This document shows, piece after piece, positions 50,260 to 59,158 of a stretch of DNA of 64,000 nucleotides. Under the pieces are notes generated by a model. That model had not been told where the DNA came from. It did no database searches and worked only from the letters and a program-made list of their open reading frames with translations. The stretch comes from Leucobacter sp. cx-328 (lineage in GTDB: Bacteria > Actinomycetota > Actinomycetes > Actinomycetales > Microbacteriaceae), in contig NZ_JACVMX010000001.1 of NCBI RefSeq assembly GCF_014530035.1, forward strand, positions 496,001-560,000, given 5' to 3'. How positions within the stretch are numbered: the stretch's first letter is position 1; every line of letters starts with the position of its first letter. Position numbers and translations under genes: made by a program.

Positions 50260-51686
50260 ACGGTCAGTCCATTGCCGAGGTCGAAGAACATGGGTTCGGC
50301 TGGCTCCTCCGAGGACGCGTCGATAACGGTCCCGGTTGCGAGCGCGGTCCAGAGCTCGGGGAACTCCGGCAGCGTCTTTGACGTGCAGGCGATGTCGTCG
50401 ATCATGACGCCGGGTACGCGCAGACCGATGAGCGCACCAGCCTGTGCCATGCGGTGATCAGCGTATGCGCGCCAGGGGCCACCGGTGATGGGAGCCGGGG
50501 TAATCGCGATGCCGTCTTCAAGTTCTTCAGCATCGCCACCGAGTGCGCGGATCTCTGCCACGAGGGCGGCAATTCGGTCAGTCTCGTGATGGCGGATGTG
50601 ACCAATGCCGGTAATCTTGCTCGGCGAATCAGCGAGCGCTGCGAGCGCCACGAGAACGGGAGCGAGCTCGCCAGCCTCGGGAACGTGCAGCTCAACACCG
50701 GAGATCTTGCCCGTGCCGGAGACCGTCAAGCGGTCGCCATCCAGGCTCACCGATGCGCCAAACTTCGGCAATAGCTCGCGCAGGTGATCGCCGACCTGGG
50801 TCGTCACGGCGGGCCAGTGTGGCACGGTCACGGAGCCACCAACGACGAGCGCAGCGGCAAGGAACGGCGCCGCGTTCGACAGATCAGGTTCGATCGTGAG
50901 ATCGAGGGAGCGGATCGGTCCAGGTGCCACACGCCATTCACCCGTCGCGGGGGAGCCAGCGTCGACACCACGAGCGCGCAGCGCTTCAAGGGTCATCTCG
51001 ATGTGCGGGACGCTCGGCAGGCGGTCTCCGGTGTGGACCACGTGAACGCCCTCATCGAAGCGTGCGCCAGAGAGCAGCAGGCCAGAAACAAACTGGCTCG
51101 AGAGTGAGGCGTCGAGCTCGACGCGGCCGCCTCGGAGGCTGCCGGTGCCGTGCACGGTAAAGGGAAGTGCGCCGCGGCCATCGTCTGCAATGTCAGCACC
51201 GAGGGCCGAGAGTGCCTCGAGAATGGCACGCATTGGGCGCTTGCGGGCGTACGGGTCCCCGTCAAACGAGGTGGGGCCGAGCGCGAGGGCTGCGACCGCG
51301 GGAACGAAGCGCATGACCGTGCCGGCGAGTCCGCACTCGACCGAGGTCGATCCGCGCAACTCTGCAACCGGGGTGATGCGTAGATCGGGGCCATAGGGGC
51401 CGCTGCCAGGCAACTCCTCGATCACGGTGCCGAACGAGCGAAGCGCCTCAACCATGAGGTTTGTGTCGCGCGAATGGAGCGGGGCACGCAAGGTGCCAGT
51501 GCTGTCAGCGAGTGCCGAGAGGATAAGTTCGCGGCCCGTCAGCGACTTTGAGCCGGGAAGCGGTACGACCGCCGCGAGCTCGTGAGCCGCAACCGGTGCA
51601 GCCCATGCCTGATCGCCACCGTCGAGTGCATCGCTTGAGCGCGCCTCGTCGCCGTCATTGCCTGAGTTCATTTTTCCGACCAACAT
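50256..51686 (-). CDS. aroA: 3-phosphoshikimate 1-carboxyvinyltransferase (EPSP synthase)
   Basis: About 476 residues. It joins shikimate-3-phosphate and PEP in the shikimate pathway. Visible marks: LPGSKSLTGRELILSAL near the N-terminus, AGTVMRFVPAVAAL, and IRHHETDRIAALVAEIRALG. The start is uncertain: ATG 51686 and ATG 51671 both lack strong ribosome sites, and a meaningless frame reaches 52292. Upstream is the divergent sigma-factor gene. It is coupled to rsgA by a four-base overlap. Confidence 0.93.
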   Translation of the reverse strand: MLVGKMNSGNDGDEARSSDALDGGDQAWAAPVAAHELAAVVPLPGSKSLTGRELILSALADSTGTLRAPLHSRDTNLMVEALRSFGTVIEELPGSGPYGPDLRITPVAELRGSTSVECGLAGTVMRFVPAVAALALGPTSFDGDPYARKRPMRAILEALSALGADIADDGRGALPFTVHGTGSLRGGRVELDASLSSQFVSGLLLSGARFDEGVHVVHTGDRLPSVPHIEMTLEALRARGVDAGSPATGEWRVAPGPIRSLDLTIEPDLSNAAPFLAAALVVGGSVTVPHWPAVTTQVGDHLRELLPKFGASVSLDGDRLTVSGTGKISGVELHVPEAGELAPVLVALAALADSPSKITGIGHIRHHETDRIAALVAEIRALGGDAEELEDGIAITPAPITGGPWRAYADHRMAQAGALIGLRVPGVMIDDIACTSKTLPEFPELWTALATGTVIDASSEEPAEPMFFDLGNGLTV

Positions 51687-51785
51687 CACTGCCGAGTCTA
51701 TCCCGCGGGCCGATGCTGAAGCCATTGCGCACGCATACGTGACGGTTTGCAGCAAGATCCGGGTAAACCGCAATAGGATCGGAAT

Positions 51786-52391
51786 GTGAGTGAAACCGAG
51801 ACCCTCAAAGCGCGATTCGCCGAAGATGCGCTGCCGTTGCTCGACCAGCTCTATGGTGCAGCGATGAAGATGACGCGAAACCCAGCCGACGCGCAAGACC
51901 TGGTGCAAGAGACCTATCTCAAGGCATTCGCGGCGTTTGCCCGCTTTGAACCGGGCACGAACCTCAAGGCCTGGCTCTACCGCATCATGACGAACACCTA
52001 TATCAACAGCTATCGCAAGAAGCAGCGAGAGCCGCACCTGGGAGTCGTTGAAGAGCTCGAAGAGTGGCAGCTTGGTGGAGCCGAATCGACTACCGCAGCA
52101 CCCACATCGACTCAGTCGGCAGAAGCAGAAGCGATTGATCGGACACCAGCGAGCGTGGTGACTGACGCGCTTGCTTCGTTGAAGGAAGACTTCCGCATCG
52201 CGGTCTACCTCGCCGATGTTGAGGGCTTTAGCTATCAGGAGATTGCGGAGATCGTTGGCGTTCCGATTGGCACGGTCATGAGCCGCCTCCATCGCGGGCG
52301 CGCCAAGCTTCGTCAGCTGCTTGGGGAATACGCGAGCGAGCAGGGCGTTGGACTCAGTAAGAACACAAACACATCAGCGAAGGGAGTATGA
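51786..52391 (+). CDS. sigR: ECF sigma factor of the SigR/SigH (thiol stress) group
   Basis: 201 residues. Sigma region 2 ([34 protein letters not shown]) and region 4 ([45 protein letters not shown]) are clear, joined by a variable linker with an Ala/Thr-rich insert. The group is set mainly by the next gene, a zinc anti-sigma factor of the RsrA type, and by the neighbours aroA and rsgA, an arrangement known from Streptomyces. It would direct thioredoxin and mycothiol genes under disulfide stress. GTG 51786 start. Confidence 0.88.
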   Translation: MSETETLKARFAEDALPLLDQLYGAAMKMTRNPADAQDLVQETYLKAFAAFARFEPGTNLKAWLYRIMTNTYINSYRKKQREPHLGVVEELEEWQLGGAESTTAAPTSTQSAEAEAIDRTPASVVTDALASLKEDFRIAVYLADVEGFSYQEIAEIVGVPIGTVMSRLHRGRAKLRQLLGEYASEQGVGLSKNTNTSAKGV

Positions 52392-52648
52392 CGATGCAGA
52401 ACGACACCGTCAACGACTGCGGCTGTGAGACGGCTCGCGCCAAGCTCTATGACTGGCTACGCGGCGAGCTGTGCACCGAAGACTCGGCACCTATCCGTGA
52501 GCATCTCACGAACTGCGCGAACTGTCGGAGCGAGCAGTCAGTGTGCGAGAGCCTCACCGAGGTCATTAAGCGCGTCTGCGAAGACGAGCGTGCAGATTGT
52601 GCGCCCGCTGACCTGCGTGACGCAATCCTGCGAGGGCTCCAGGCTTAG
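52388..52648 (+). CDS. rsrA: Zinc anti-sigma factor, mycothiol-system RsrA/RshA type
   Basis: 86 residues. The redox zinc motif H-x3-C-x2-C is HLTNCANC (His39, Cys43, Cys46), with Cys11 as the likely fourth ligand, matching the Streptomyces RsrA layout. Oxidation would release zinc and free the sigma factor. It overlaps the sigma-factor stop by four bases, fitting stoichiometric coupled synthesis. It converges with the ABC operon 13 bases downstream. Confidence 0.93.
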   Translation: MTMQNDTVNDCGCETARAKLYDWLRGELCTEDSAPIREHLTNCANCRSEQSVCESLTEVIKRVCEDERADCAPADLRDAILRGLQA

Positions 52649-52661
52649 CGCCTCCGCTCGC

Positions 52662-53483
52662 CTAGCCGCGCCAGGTAGTTGGCGGCAGCTCGAGTCGTGC
52701 CGCGAGCAGCTCTTGGGTGTAGGGGTGCTCGGGCTGTGTGAGGATCTGCGCGGTCGGGCCGTCCTCCACAATGAGACCGTTGCTCATGACGACCGTGCGT
52801 TCCGCGAGCTGCGGCACGATGCTGAGGTCGTGCGTGATCGTGATCATCGTGAGGCCGAGCTCCGCCCGCAGCTGCGCGAGCAGCTCAAGCACGTGTGCCC
52901 GCACGAGCACGTCGAGCGCGCTCACTGGCTCGTCACCGACGAGGAGCTCTGGGTGGTGGATGAGGGCGCGAGCTATCGCGATCCGCTGCCGCTGGCCGCC
53001 GGAAAATGCGCGCGGCAAGCGATCAACGGCGTCTGCCGGGAGGCCAACGCGTACGAGCATCGCGCGCGCCATCTCCAGCTGTTCTTCGCGACTGCACGGC
53101 TCCGCTGCCGACTCCAGCGGCTCGGCTACTGAGTCACCAATCGTGCGTCGCGGATTGAACGACGAGTAGGGGTCCTGGAACACGAGCCCGGTTCGGCGCC
53201 GCAACCACACGAGGTCGTCGGTGCGCGGATCGACCTTCCGCCCGTCGAAGGCAACCTCGCCACTCGTGGGCTTGCTCAAGCCAAGCAACTGACGCGACAG
53301 CGTCGTCTTGCCCGAACCTGATTCGCCAACGATCGCGACGCTCTGGCCGCGAGGCACCTCAAGCGTGACGCCAGCGAGCGCGTGCACCCGATTGCGCTTG
53401 CCGAACAGGGTGTGCGCAGGCGTACGGTACACCTTGGTGACGTCGCGTGCAGCGACGAGCGGCTGAACACCGTTCTCGGTCAT
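52662..53483 (-). CDS. ABC transporter ATPase, DppF type
   Basis: 273 residues. Walker A GESGSGKTT at about 53-61, signature FSGGQRQRIAIARAL, Walker B LLVGDEPVSALD, and the SSFNPRRTIGDSVAEPL stretch typical of oligopeptide-type ATPases. It is the last gene of a five-gene importer operon and overlaps the DppD-type ATPase by four bases. The related first operon has one fused ATPase instead. Confidence 0.92.
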   Translation of the reverse strand: MTENGVQPLVAARDVTKVYRTPAHTLFGKRNRVHALAGVTLEVPRGQSVAIVGESGSGKTTLSRQLLGLSKPTSGEVAFDGRKVDPRTDDLVWLRRRTGLVFQDPYSSFNPRRTIGDSVAEPLESAAEPCSREEQLEMARAMLVRVGLPADAVDRLPRAFSGGQRQRIAIARALIHHPELLVGDEPVSALDVLVRAHVLELLAQLRAELGLTMITITHDLSIVPQLAERTVVMSNGLIVEDGPTAQILTQPEHPYTQELLAARLELPPTTWRG

Positions 53484-54277
53484 GCGGGAGCACCTCCTGC
53501 CGCAGCGATGAGCGCGCGAGTGATCGCGTGCGCCGGCCGTTCCAAGATTTCGAGAGTGGATCCAGACTCAACCACCCGGCCAGCGTCGAACACGAGGATG
53601 CGGTCAGACACGAGCTGGATCGCCGCGATATCGTGCGAGATGCACAGGAGCGAGCAGTCGCCGCGATCAACGATGGTGTTGAAGAGGTCGAGCACGCCGC
53701 GCTGCACCGAGACATCGAGTGCGGTGGTGGGCTCATCAGCGAGTAACAGACCTGGTGAGGCTGAGATCGCAGCGGCGATGGCCGCGCGTTGGCGCTGGCC
53801 ACCAGAAACTTCATGCGGGTAGGCGTTGACCATCCGAGCGGGATCCTTGAGACTCACCTGGGTCGCGAGGCGGACTGCAGCGGCCTGACGTTCACTTCGA
53901 CTCAAACGGTAGTGCAGGGCGAGTGCATCGGTCATTTGCGTACCAAGGGTCTGAAACGGGCTGAGCGCCGTCTTGGGTTCCTGGAACACCATGCCGATCT
54001 GGTCGCCGCGCAATTTCGCGAGCTCTCGCTCTGACAGCGAGAGCAGCTCGGTCGTTGTGCCATCGGGCTGCCCGATCTGCACCGAACCGGTGGCCGTCGC
54101 CTCATCGGGAAGCAGCCCGGCGATGGCGAGCGCGGTGAGGGTCTTGCCCGAGCCTGATCCGCCGATAATACCGACGCGCTCACCAGCTGCGACCTCGAAG
54201 GAAACGTCGTGCACAACGTCTGTGCCGGCGATCGAGATTGAGAGGTTTTGCACACGCAAGGTGAGTGACTGAGTCAT
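53480..54277 (-). CDS. ABC transporter ATPase, DppD type
   Basis: 265 residues. Walker A GGSGSGKT, QIGMVFQEPKTALSPFQTLGTQM, signature VSGGQRQRAAIAAAI and Walker B LLLADEPTTALD. It pairs with the DppF-type ATPase, with four-base overlaps on both sides. Confidence 0.92.
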   Translation of the reverse strand: MTQSLTLRVQNLSISIAGTDVVHDVSFEVAAGERVGIIGGSGSGKTLTALAIAGLLPDEATATGSVQIGQPDGTTTELLSLSERELAKLRGDQIGMVFQEPKTALSPFQTLGTQMTDALALHYRLSRSERQAAAVRLATQVSLKDPARMVNAYPHEVSGGQRQRAAIAAAISASPGLLLADEPTTALDVSVQRGVLDLFNTIVDRGDCSLLCISHDIAAIQLVSDRILVFDAGRVVESGSTLEILERPAHAITRALIAAAGGAPA

Positions 54278-55128
54278 TGTCGTGCCTCCTGCTGGTCTGC
54301 GTCACGGCCGCCCTTTTCGAGCGCGTCACGCAGCGCGTCACCGAGCAGAAAGAATGCGAGCACCGTGATCGTAATTGCGAGGCCTGGCCACAAGACCGAC
54401 AGCGGATGCACTGAAATGTAGCGCTCCATGTCAGCGAGCATGCGGCCCCACGATGGGACATGGTTTGGTGCACCGAACCCGAGGAAGGACAGGCTCGATT
54501 CCGCGAGGACCGCGAGGCCCATGGAGAGGGAGAGCTGCACGAGGAATACCGGTCGCACGCCAGGCAAGAGGTGGCGCGTGAGGATTTTGCGGCGGGGGAG
54601 ACCCGCTGCGCGCGCGGCGAGCACATAGTCCTCGCGGGCGATTTGGTGCAGATCGGCGCGGAGCACGCGACCGATGGAGACGCCAAACGCGATACCGAGC
54701 GCGGCGATCACGATGGGGATGCCGCTGCCGAAGACCGCGCTGAGCATCGCCGTCAGCAGGATCGTGGGGAACGCGACCGCAACATCGATGAGAACTGCGA
54801 CGACCTCGCGAACGGGGCGCTTGCCGAGCCCGCCAGGGACGGCGAGCAAGAAGCCGATAGCACTCGCGACGACACCTGTGCCGAGCGCGACACCGAGTGA
54901 GACCTTGCTGCCGGCCATCAGGCGCGCGAAGATGTCACGGCCGCTGCCATCAGTGCCGAGCGGGTGCGCGGCAGAGGGCTGCTGCCAGATCTGCGAGGCG
55001 CTCGCGAAATTTGGACCTGCCGGGAGCCAAAACAGCGAGATGATCGCCACGAGCACCACGAGCGAGAGCACAATCACTCCCGCGCACCCGGCCGGGTTGC
55101 GCAGTATTGACTTCAGAGTGCGGATCAT
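54274..55128 (-). CDS. ABC transporter permease, DppC type
   Basis: 284 residues with about six helices. AAHPLGTDGSGRDIFARLMAGSKVSLGVALG is the DppC hallmark, and DYVLAARAAGLPRRKILTRHLLPGV is the coupling loop. It overlaps both neighbours by four bases. Confidence 0.92.
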   Translation of the reverse strand: MIRTLKSILRNPAGCAGVIVLSLVVLVAIISLFWLPAGPNFASASQIWQQPSAAHPLGTDGSGRDIFARLMAGSKVSLGVALGTGVVASAIGFLLAVPGGLGKRPVREVVAVLIDVAVAFPTILLTAMLSAVFGSGIPIVIAALGIAFGVSIGRVLRADLHQIAREDYVLAARAAGLPRRKILTRHLLPGVRPVFLVQLSLSMGLAVLAESSLSFLGFGAPNHVPSWGRMLADMERYISVHPLSVLWPGLAITITVLAFFLLGDALRDALEKGGRDADQQEARQ

Positions 55129-56078
55129 TCGCCTGCCCCCTTCAGTCGCGGGTCGAGCATGCGATGCACGACGTCGACGATCGCGCCGATCACGAGGATG
55201 AGGCCCGTGAGCACGAGCAGAATGCCCTGCACCTGCGGGAAGTCTCGGTCGCCGACATCAGTGAGGAGCATGCTGCCGAGGCCGGGAAGAGAGAAGAGCT
55301 TCTCGATGACGACCGCACCAACGATGAGCGCCGCAACCTGCAGCCCGAGCATCGAGACGACGGAGAGCCCGACACCTGGCAGGCCGTACTCGAGGAGGGC
55401 GCGGAGGCGCGTGCGACCCCGGGCCATAGCCGCGCGTACGTGCTCTGCCTCGAGCGCGCGAAGTGTCGCGCTGCGCACGAAGCGGAAGAGGATCGCGCCC
55501 TCCATGAGACCAATTGTCAGTGCGGGAAGGATAAGTGCTCGCAGCGCGGCGAGTGGATCGCTCCAGCCCTCACGCGGGAAACCCTGGGAGGGGAGCCAGC
55601 CGAGCCACTGCGACAGCACGAGAATTCCGAGCAGACCAGCCCAGACAACGGGTATCGCTGAGGCAAACGTGCTCGAGACGGTCACGATCTTGCCTGCTGC
55701 AGTGTTCGCGCGATACGCGGCAAACACGCCAAGCGGCAACGCCACGATGAGCATGACGATAAGTGAAAGGGCGGTGAGGGGAAGCGTTACTTCGGCCTTC
55801 TCCACCAAGCTCGCAGCGACGGGCTGGCCCGTCAGTGCGGAGGTGCCGAGATCACCGCGCAGTACGCCTCCCATCCAGGAGGCGTACTGCGTCATGAGCG
55901 GTTGGTTCAAACCGAGTTGCTCACGCAGCTCTGCGATGCGCTCAGGTGAAGCGTTCGTGCCACCGATCACCTGGGCAACGTCGCCTGGCAGCACGCGCAG
56001 TGTCGCAAAAATTACGACGCTGGCGAGTAGCCAAGCGAGGACGAGGAGTCCTGCTCTGGTGAGGATGAAACGAGTCAC
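55125..56078 (-). CDS. ABC transporter permease, DppB type
   Basis: 317 residues. PGDVAQVIGGTNASPERIAELREQLGLNQPLMTQYASWMGGVLRGDLG is the DppB signature, and HVRAAMARGRTRLRALLEYGLPGVG is the coupling loop. It follows the binding-protein gene by about 30 bases. Confidence 0.92.
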   Translation of the reverse strand: MTRFILTRAGLLVLAWLLASVVIFATLRVLPGDVAQVIGGTNASPERIAELREQLGLNQPLMTQYASWMGGVLRGDLGTSALTGQPVAASLVEKAEVTLPLTALSLIVMLIVALPLGVFAAYRANTAAGKIVTVSSTFASAIPVVWAGLLGILVLSQWLGWLPSQGFPREGWSDPLAALRALILPALTIGLMEGAILFRFVRSATLRALEAEHVRAAMARGRTRLRALLEYGLPGVGLSVVSMLGLQVAALIVGAVVIEKLFSLPGLGSMLLTDVGDRDFPQVQGILLVLTGLILVIGAIVDVVHRMLDPRLKGAGE

Positions 56079-56107
56079 TCTACGAGAGTACCGGGCGATG
56101 CCCGTGG

Positions 56108-57640
56108 CTAGTTGACGGTGACCTCAGCAAGGTTCACACGGCTGTTGGTGTTCACCTCGGGGAAGCCAGTGACCTCGGTGCTCACGACGTTGGTCGGCGT
56201 GTAGTTAAAGAGCCACTTTGCGGGAGCATCCTGCGCGACCATCGTTGCTGCTTCCTGCAGCAACTCGTCTGACTTGTCTGCGTCCGTCGAGGCGAGTGCC
56301 TCTGCGTAGAGCTTCTGCACGTCAGCGTTGTTGTACCCGAAGTAGTAGTCGGGATTCGCGTAGTTTGCGAAGTCACGAGCTTCGGCGTGGTCAACGTAGC
56401 TGAGCTGGTAGTCACGGTTCTGGTAGACCTCGGACAGCCAGGTCGCAAACTCGACCGACTTGACCTTGACCGAAACGCCTACTGCCGCGAGCTGGCTTGT
56501 GACGAGATCGAGCGAGGTCGTGTCGTAGTGATTCGGTGCGGTGATGGTGAGGCTGAGGTTCGGGTGGCCTGCCTCGAGCAGCAGGGCACGTGCACCTTCT
56601 GGATCAAAGGCGTTGACGTCAGTCAGATCTGTGTAGCCGGGCTCGAGTTCGGTGATCGGACTGCCGATGACCTTCGCGTCACCGTTCTGGGTGCCGAGGA
56701 GCGCGTCGCTGTCGATCGCCATGCTGAGGGCCTGACGAACCTTCGGATCGTTCAGGGGAGCCTGCTGCGAATTGTAGGCGAGTGTGAAGACATCGGAGCT
56801 GTCAGCACGGACGAGGGTGAAGTTCGAGTTATTTTCGAACTCAGCGCGCAGCGGCGGGAGCAACGCAGTGTGGACGTCGAGGTCGCCTTCCTTCAGTGCG
56901 TTGACCGCAGCACGGCCCTCAGGGAAGAAGCGGAACACGGCGCGGTCAAGCGTTGCTGCCTCGCCCCAGTAGTCTGCGTTGCGAGCGAGGGTCAGGCTGT
57001 CGCCCTTCTTCCACTGCTCGAACGTGTAAGGGCCGGTGCCGTTTGCAGAGCTCTGCAGGTTGTTGGTCGCTGCGGTCTCGAGGATGAGGCCGGACTGGTT
57101 CGCGAGAACCCACAGGAGCATGCTGTTCGGCTCGGCAAGGGTAATCTTCACTGTCTGCTCATCAATCTTGGTGATCGTCGGGGTGAAACCAACGGTCGTG
57201 TCCAAGAGTGAAGCGGTCAGCGAGTCAACCACGTCGTCGGCAGTCATGACGTTGCCAGAGTGGAACTTGACGCCCTGCTGCAATGAGAAGGTGTACTCGC
57301 GGCCATCGTCGCTGACCTGGGGCATCTCAGTTGCGAGAACCGGAACGATTTCTGCGACGGAGCCAGGCTTGATGCCGACGAGGCCCTGATAGACGTTGTC
57401 GATGAGGATCTGGCCGGTGGCAACACCAGTGTTCTCTCGAACGTCAAGACTCGAGGGCTCGAGTACGAGCCCGATGGTGATTTCGTTGTCTGCTGCGTTC
57501 TTTGTGCCGTCTGGCTTGCTGAAGAAGAACACTGCTGCGCCGATGATGAGGGCAATAACTACGATTGCGATGATGATGATCGGCGTGCGCGACTTGCCAC
57601 GCTTGGCGTAGCTAGGCGCTGCGGGAGTGGTTTCACTCAC
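56108..57640 (-). CDS. ABC transporter substrate-binding protein, family 5, with an N-terminal membrane anchor
   Basis: 510 residues. The solute-binding pattern is clear: VYQGLVGIKPGSVAEIVPVLATEMPQVSDDGREYTFSLQQGVKFHSGNVMTADDVVDSL. The N-terminus is unusual: a basic stretch KRGKSRTP then one hydrophobic helix (about residues 20-40) with no lipobox Cys, so it is likely tethered by an uncleaved membrane helix. GTG 57640 has AAGGAG upstream; the frame continues to 57706 without a ribosome site. First gene of its operon; ligand unknown, probably peptides. Confidence 0.9.
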   Translation of the reverse strand: MSETTPAAPSYAKRGKSRTPIIIIAIVVIALIIGAAVFFFSKPDGTKNAADNEITIGLVLEPSSLDVRENTGVATGQILIDNVYQGLVGIKPGSVAEIVPVLATEMPQVSDDGREYTFSLQQGVKFHSGNVMTADDVVDSLTASLLDTTVGFTPTITKIDEQTVKITLAEPNSMLLWVLANQSGLILETAATNNLQSSANGTGPYTFEQWKKGDSLTLARNADYWGEAATLDRAVFRFFPEGRAAVNALKEGDLDVHTALLPPLRAEFENNSNFTLVRADSSDVFTLAYNSQQAPLNDPKVRQALSMAIDSDALLGTQNGDAKVIGSPITELEPGYTDLTDVNAFDPEGARALLLEAGHPNLSLTITAPNHYDTTSLDLVTSQLAAVGVSVKVKSVEFATWLSEVYQNRDYQLSYVDHAEARDFANYANPDYYFGYNNADVQKLYAEALASTDADKSDELLQEAATMVAQDAPAKWLFNYTPTNVVSTEVTGFPEVNTNSRVNLAEVTVN

Positions 57641-57793
57641 GTCTGGTCTCCTTGGAACATGATTGCTTACGACCGAGCGGCCGCAGACAGGGATATGACT
57701 GTGCACGGCGCTTCACTGCGCGAGTGGATAACAGCAGACATTACGCGTCAGACTGTCTCGCTGCCAGTGTGAAGTCGCAGTGTTGCAGTGTTG

Positions 57794-58777
57794 TTATCTC
57801 GGATCGAGCTCTTGGATGTGGTTCGCAAGGTCACGCGGAACCGCTTCGTGAAGGTTGTGAGGGCCCTCGATGGTGGCAATTGACGCGAGTGGCAAGCGCT
57901 CCGTCCACTCTCGTGCAAGCTCCTGCGAGACCATGCCCGCAGTTGCGGGAAATAGGACTACGCGACACGTCAATGCTTCGAGTGCGTCCCATGCGCCTGC
58001 GTAGGGGCGCGGATCGGCCTGCGCGGCAGCTGCCGGCGCTGCATCGGCCGTATCTGCGTTCCCGGGGTCTGCCGCGGGAGCAGAGGGCAGACCTGCGAGA
58101 TGCGCAAAGTGGTGCGTCCATTCGAGACGACCGTCCTCGCGGAGACGCGTGTTCAGTGTGACGCCGCGGGTAAGCGTGGTGCGGTCGGACCCAATGCCGA
58201 ATGCGATCGCGCGGTCTACAGCTTCGTCAACGTTCGTGAACGAACGCTGGCCCGTAATGAATTCCGCGACACCCGCGCCATCGGTGCTCGGAGAGACACT
58301 TGGCGTAATGTCGACGATCATGAGTTCGCGCAGCATGCCGGGGCGTAGCTTCTCGAACTCAGCCGCTGCATAGGTGGCAGCGAGCCCGCCGAGTGAGTGG
58401 CCGAGGAGCTTGAACGGGGTGTCAGGCTGATCATCTGCGAGTGCCACGAGGAACTCGACGATTGCCGGCGCGATGATCTCGGGGCGATAGTCGGCGTCTG
58501 CTCGCCAGCTGCTCCGGCCGTGGCCAGGCAAATCTACCGAGATTGCTGGCCGGTCAAGCGCGAGCAGCATGGGGTCAAAGCTGTGCGCATTGAGTCCTGC
58601 GCCGTGGAGTACGACGAGCTGTGCGGGCTGCTCAGGGGAGAAGCGGAGGGCGCTGAGCGATCCGCGCCCATCGGCAAGCTGGAATTCCGTGCGAACAACC
58701 GCGGGAAGAGCAGTGGTGCGCTCGACCCGAGCTGCGTCGCCTGCGAGGAACCGAAACTCTGAAGCATCATTGGACAT
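57794..58777 (-). CDS. Alpha/beta hydrolase
   Basis: 327 residues. VVLHGAGLNAHSFDPML oxyanion region, DLPGHGRS, nucleophile elbow LLGHSLGG and a late His in EGPHNLHEAVP. An Ala/Asp-rich insert (SAPAADPGNADTADAAPAAAAQ, about residues 225-250) breaks the cap region. Substrate unknown. It lies 30 bases after the HExxH gene on the same strand, at the end of a likely four-gene unit starting with DUF3097. Confidence 0.85.
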   Translation of the reverse strand: MSNDASEFRFLAGDAARVERTTALPAVVRTEFQLADGRGSLSALRFSPEQPAQLVVLHGAGLNAHSFDPMLLALDRPAISVDLPGHGRSSWRADADYRPEIIAPAIVEFLVALADDQPDTPFKLLGHSLGGLAATYAAAEFEKLRPGMLRELMIVDITPSVSPSTDGAGVAEFITGQRSFTNVDEAVDRAIAFGIGSDRTTLTRGVTLNTRLREDGRLEWTHHFAHLAGLPSAPAADPGNADTADAAPAAAAQADPRPYAGAWDALEALTCRVVLFPATAGMVSQELAREWTERLPLASIATIEGPHNLHEAVPRDLANHIQELDPR

Positions 58778-58807
58778 TCCATGAGCGTACCGGAGCGTCA
58801 GCTCGAA

Positions 58808-59158
58808 CTACCGGATGTAACCGCCGTCTTCCAGACCAGCCTCAATCTCGAAGCGGTTCTTGAGCGGATCGCTCCCCGCAAGCGCATACAAGACTGGCAT
58901 GGCGAGTCCATAGTGGCGCCACTGTTCCTGGTGGACGCGCTCATGGCGCAGCACCGCGGGGGAGACGTTGCGACCCGTGAGATAGCAGCCGCCGACGCAT
59001 ACTCCGCCGCGTTTGTACGCCCACTGTGGCAGCCCCTGGAATACCCACAGGCCGTCGATCTTGCGTACTTTGCCGGTAGACATGAGGAACCCCCATGTAA
59101 AGCCGACAGCGGTGGCATAGGCATAACCGAACTTAGCGAGCGGGAGCGGCTTACTCAT
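58808..59158 (-). CDS. Small HExxH-motif protein of unknown function
   Basis: 116 residues. It contains HERVH (His72-Glu73-Arg-Val-His76), a zinc-metallopeptidase-type motif, and downstream RFEIEAGLEDGG, where Glu106 could be a third ligand. A GGVCVGGCYLTGR stretch precedes it. One short hydrophobic segment (about 10-25) may touch the membrane. Similar proteins are sometimes labelled Fe-S oxidoreductase, which these residues do not support. It overlaps the arginase-fold gene by four bases. Activity is unproven. Confidence 0.7.
   Translation of the reverse strand: MSKPLPLAKFGYAYATAVGFTWGFLMSTGKVRKIDGLWVFQGLPQWAYKRGGVCVGGCYLTGRNVSPAVLRHERVHQEQWRHYGLAMPVLYALAGSDPLKNRFEIEAGLEDGGYIR

Noticed and set aside
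51687-52292. A long N-terminal extension of aroA
   Set aside because: It is antisense to the sigma-factor gene and does not resemble EPSP synthase.
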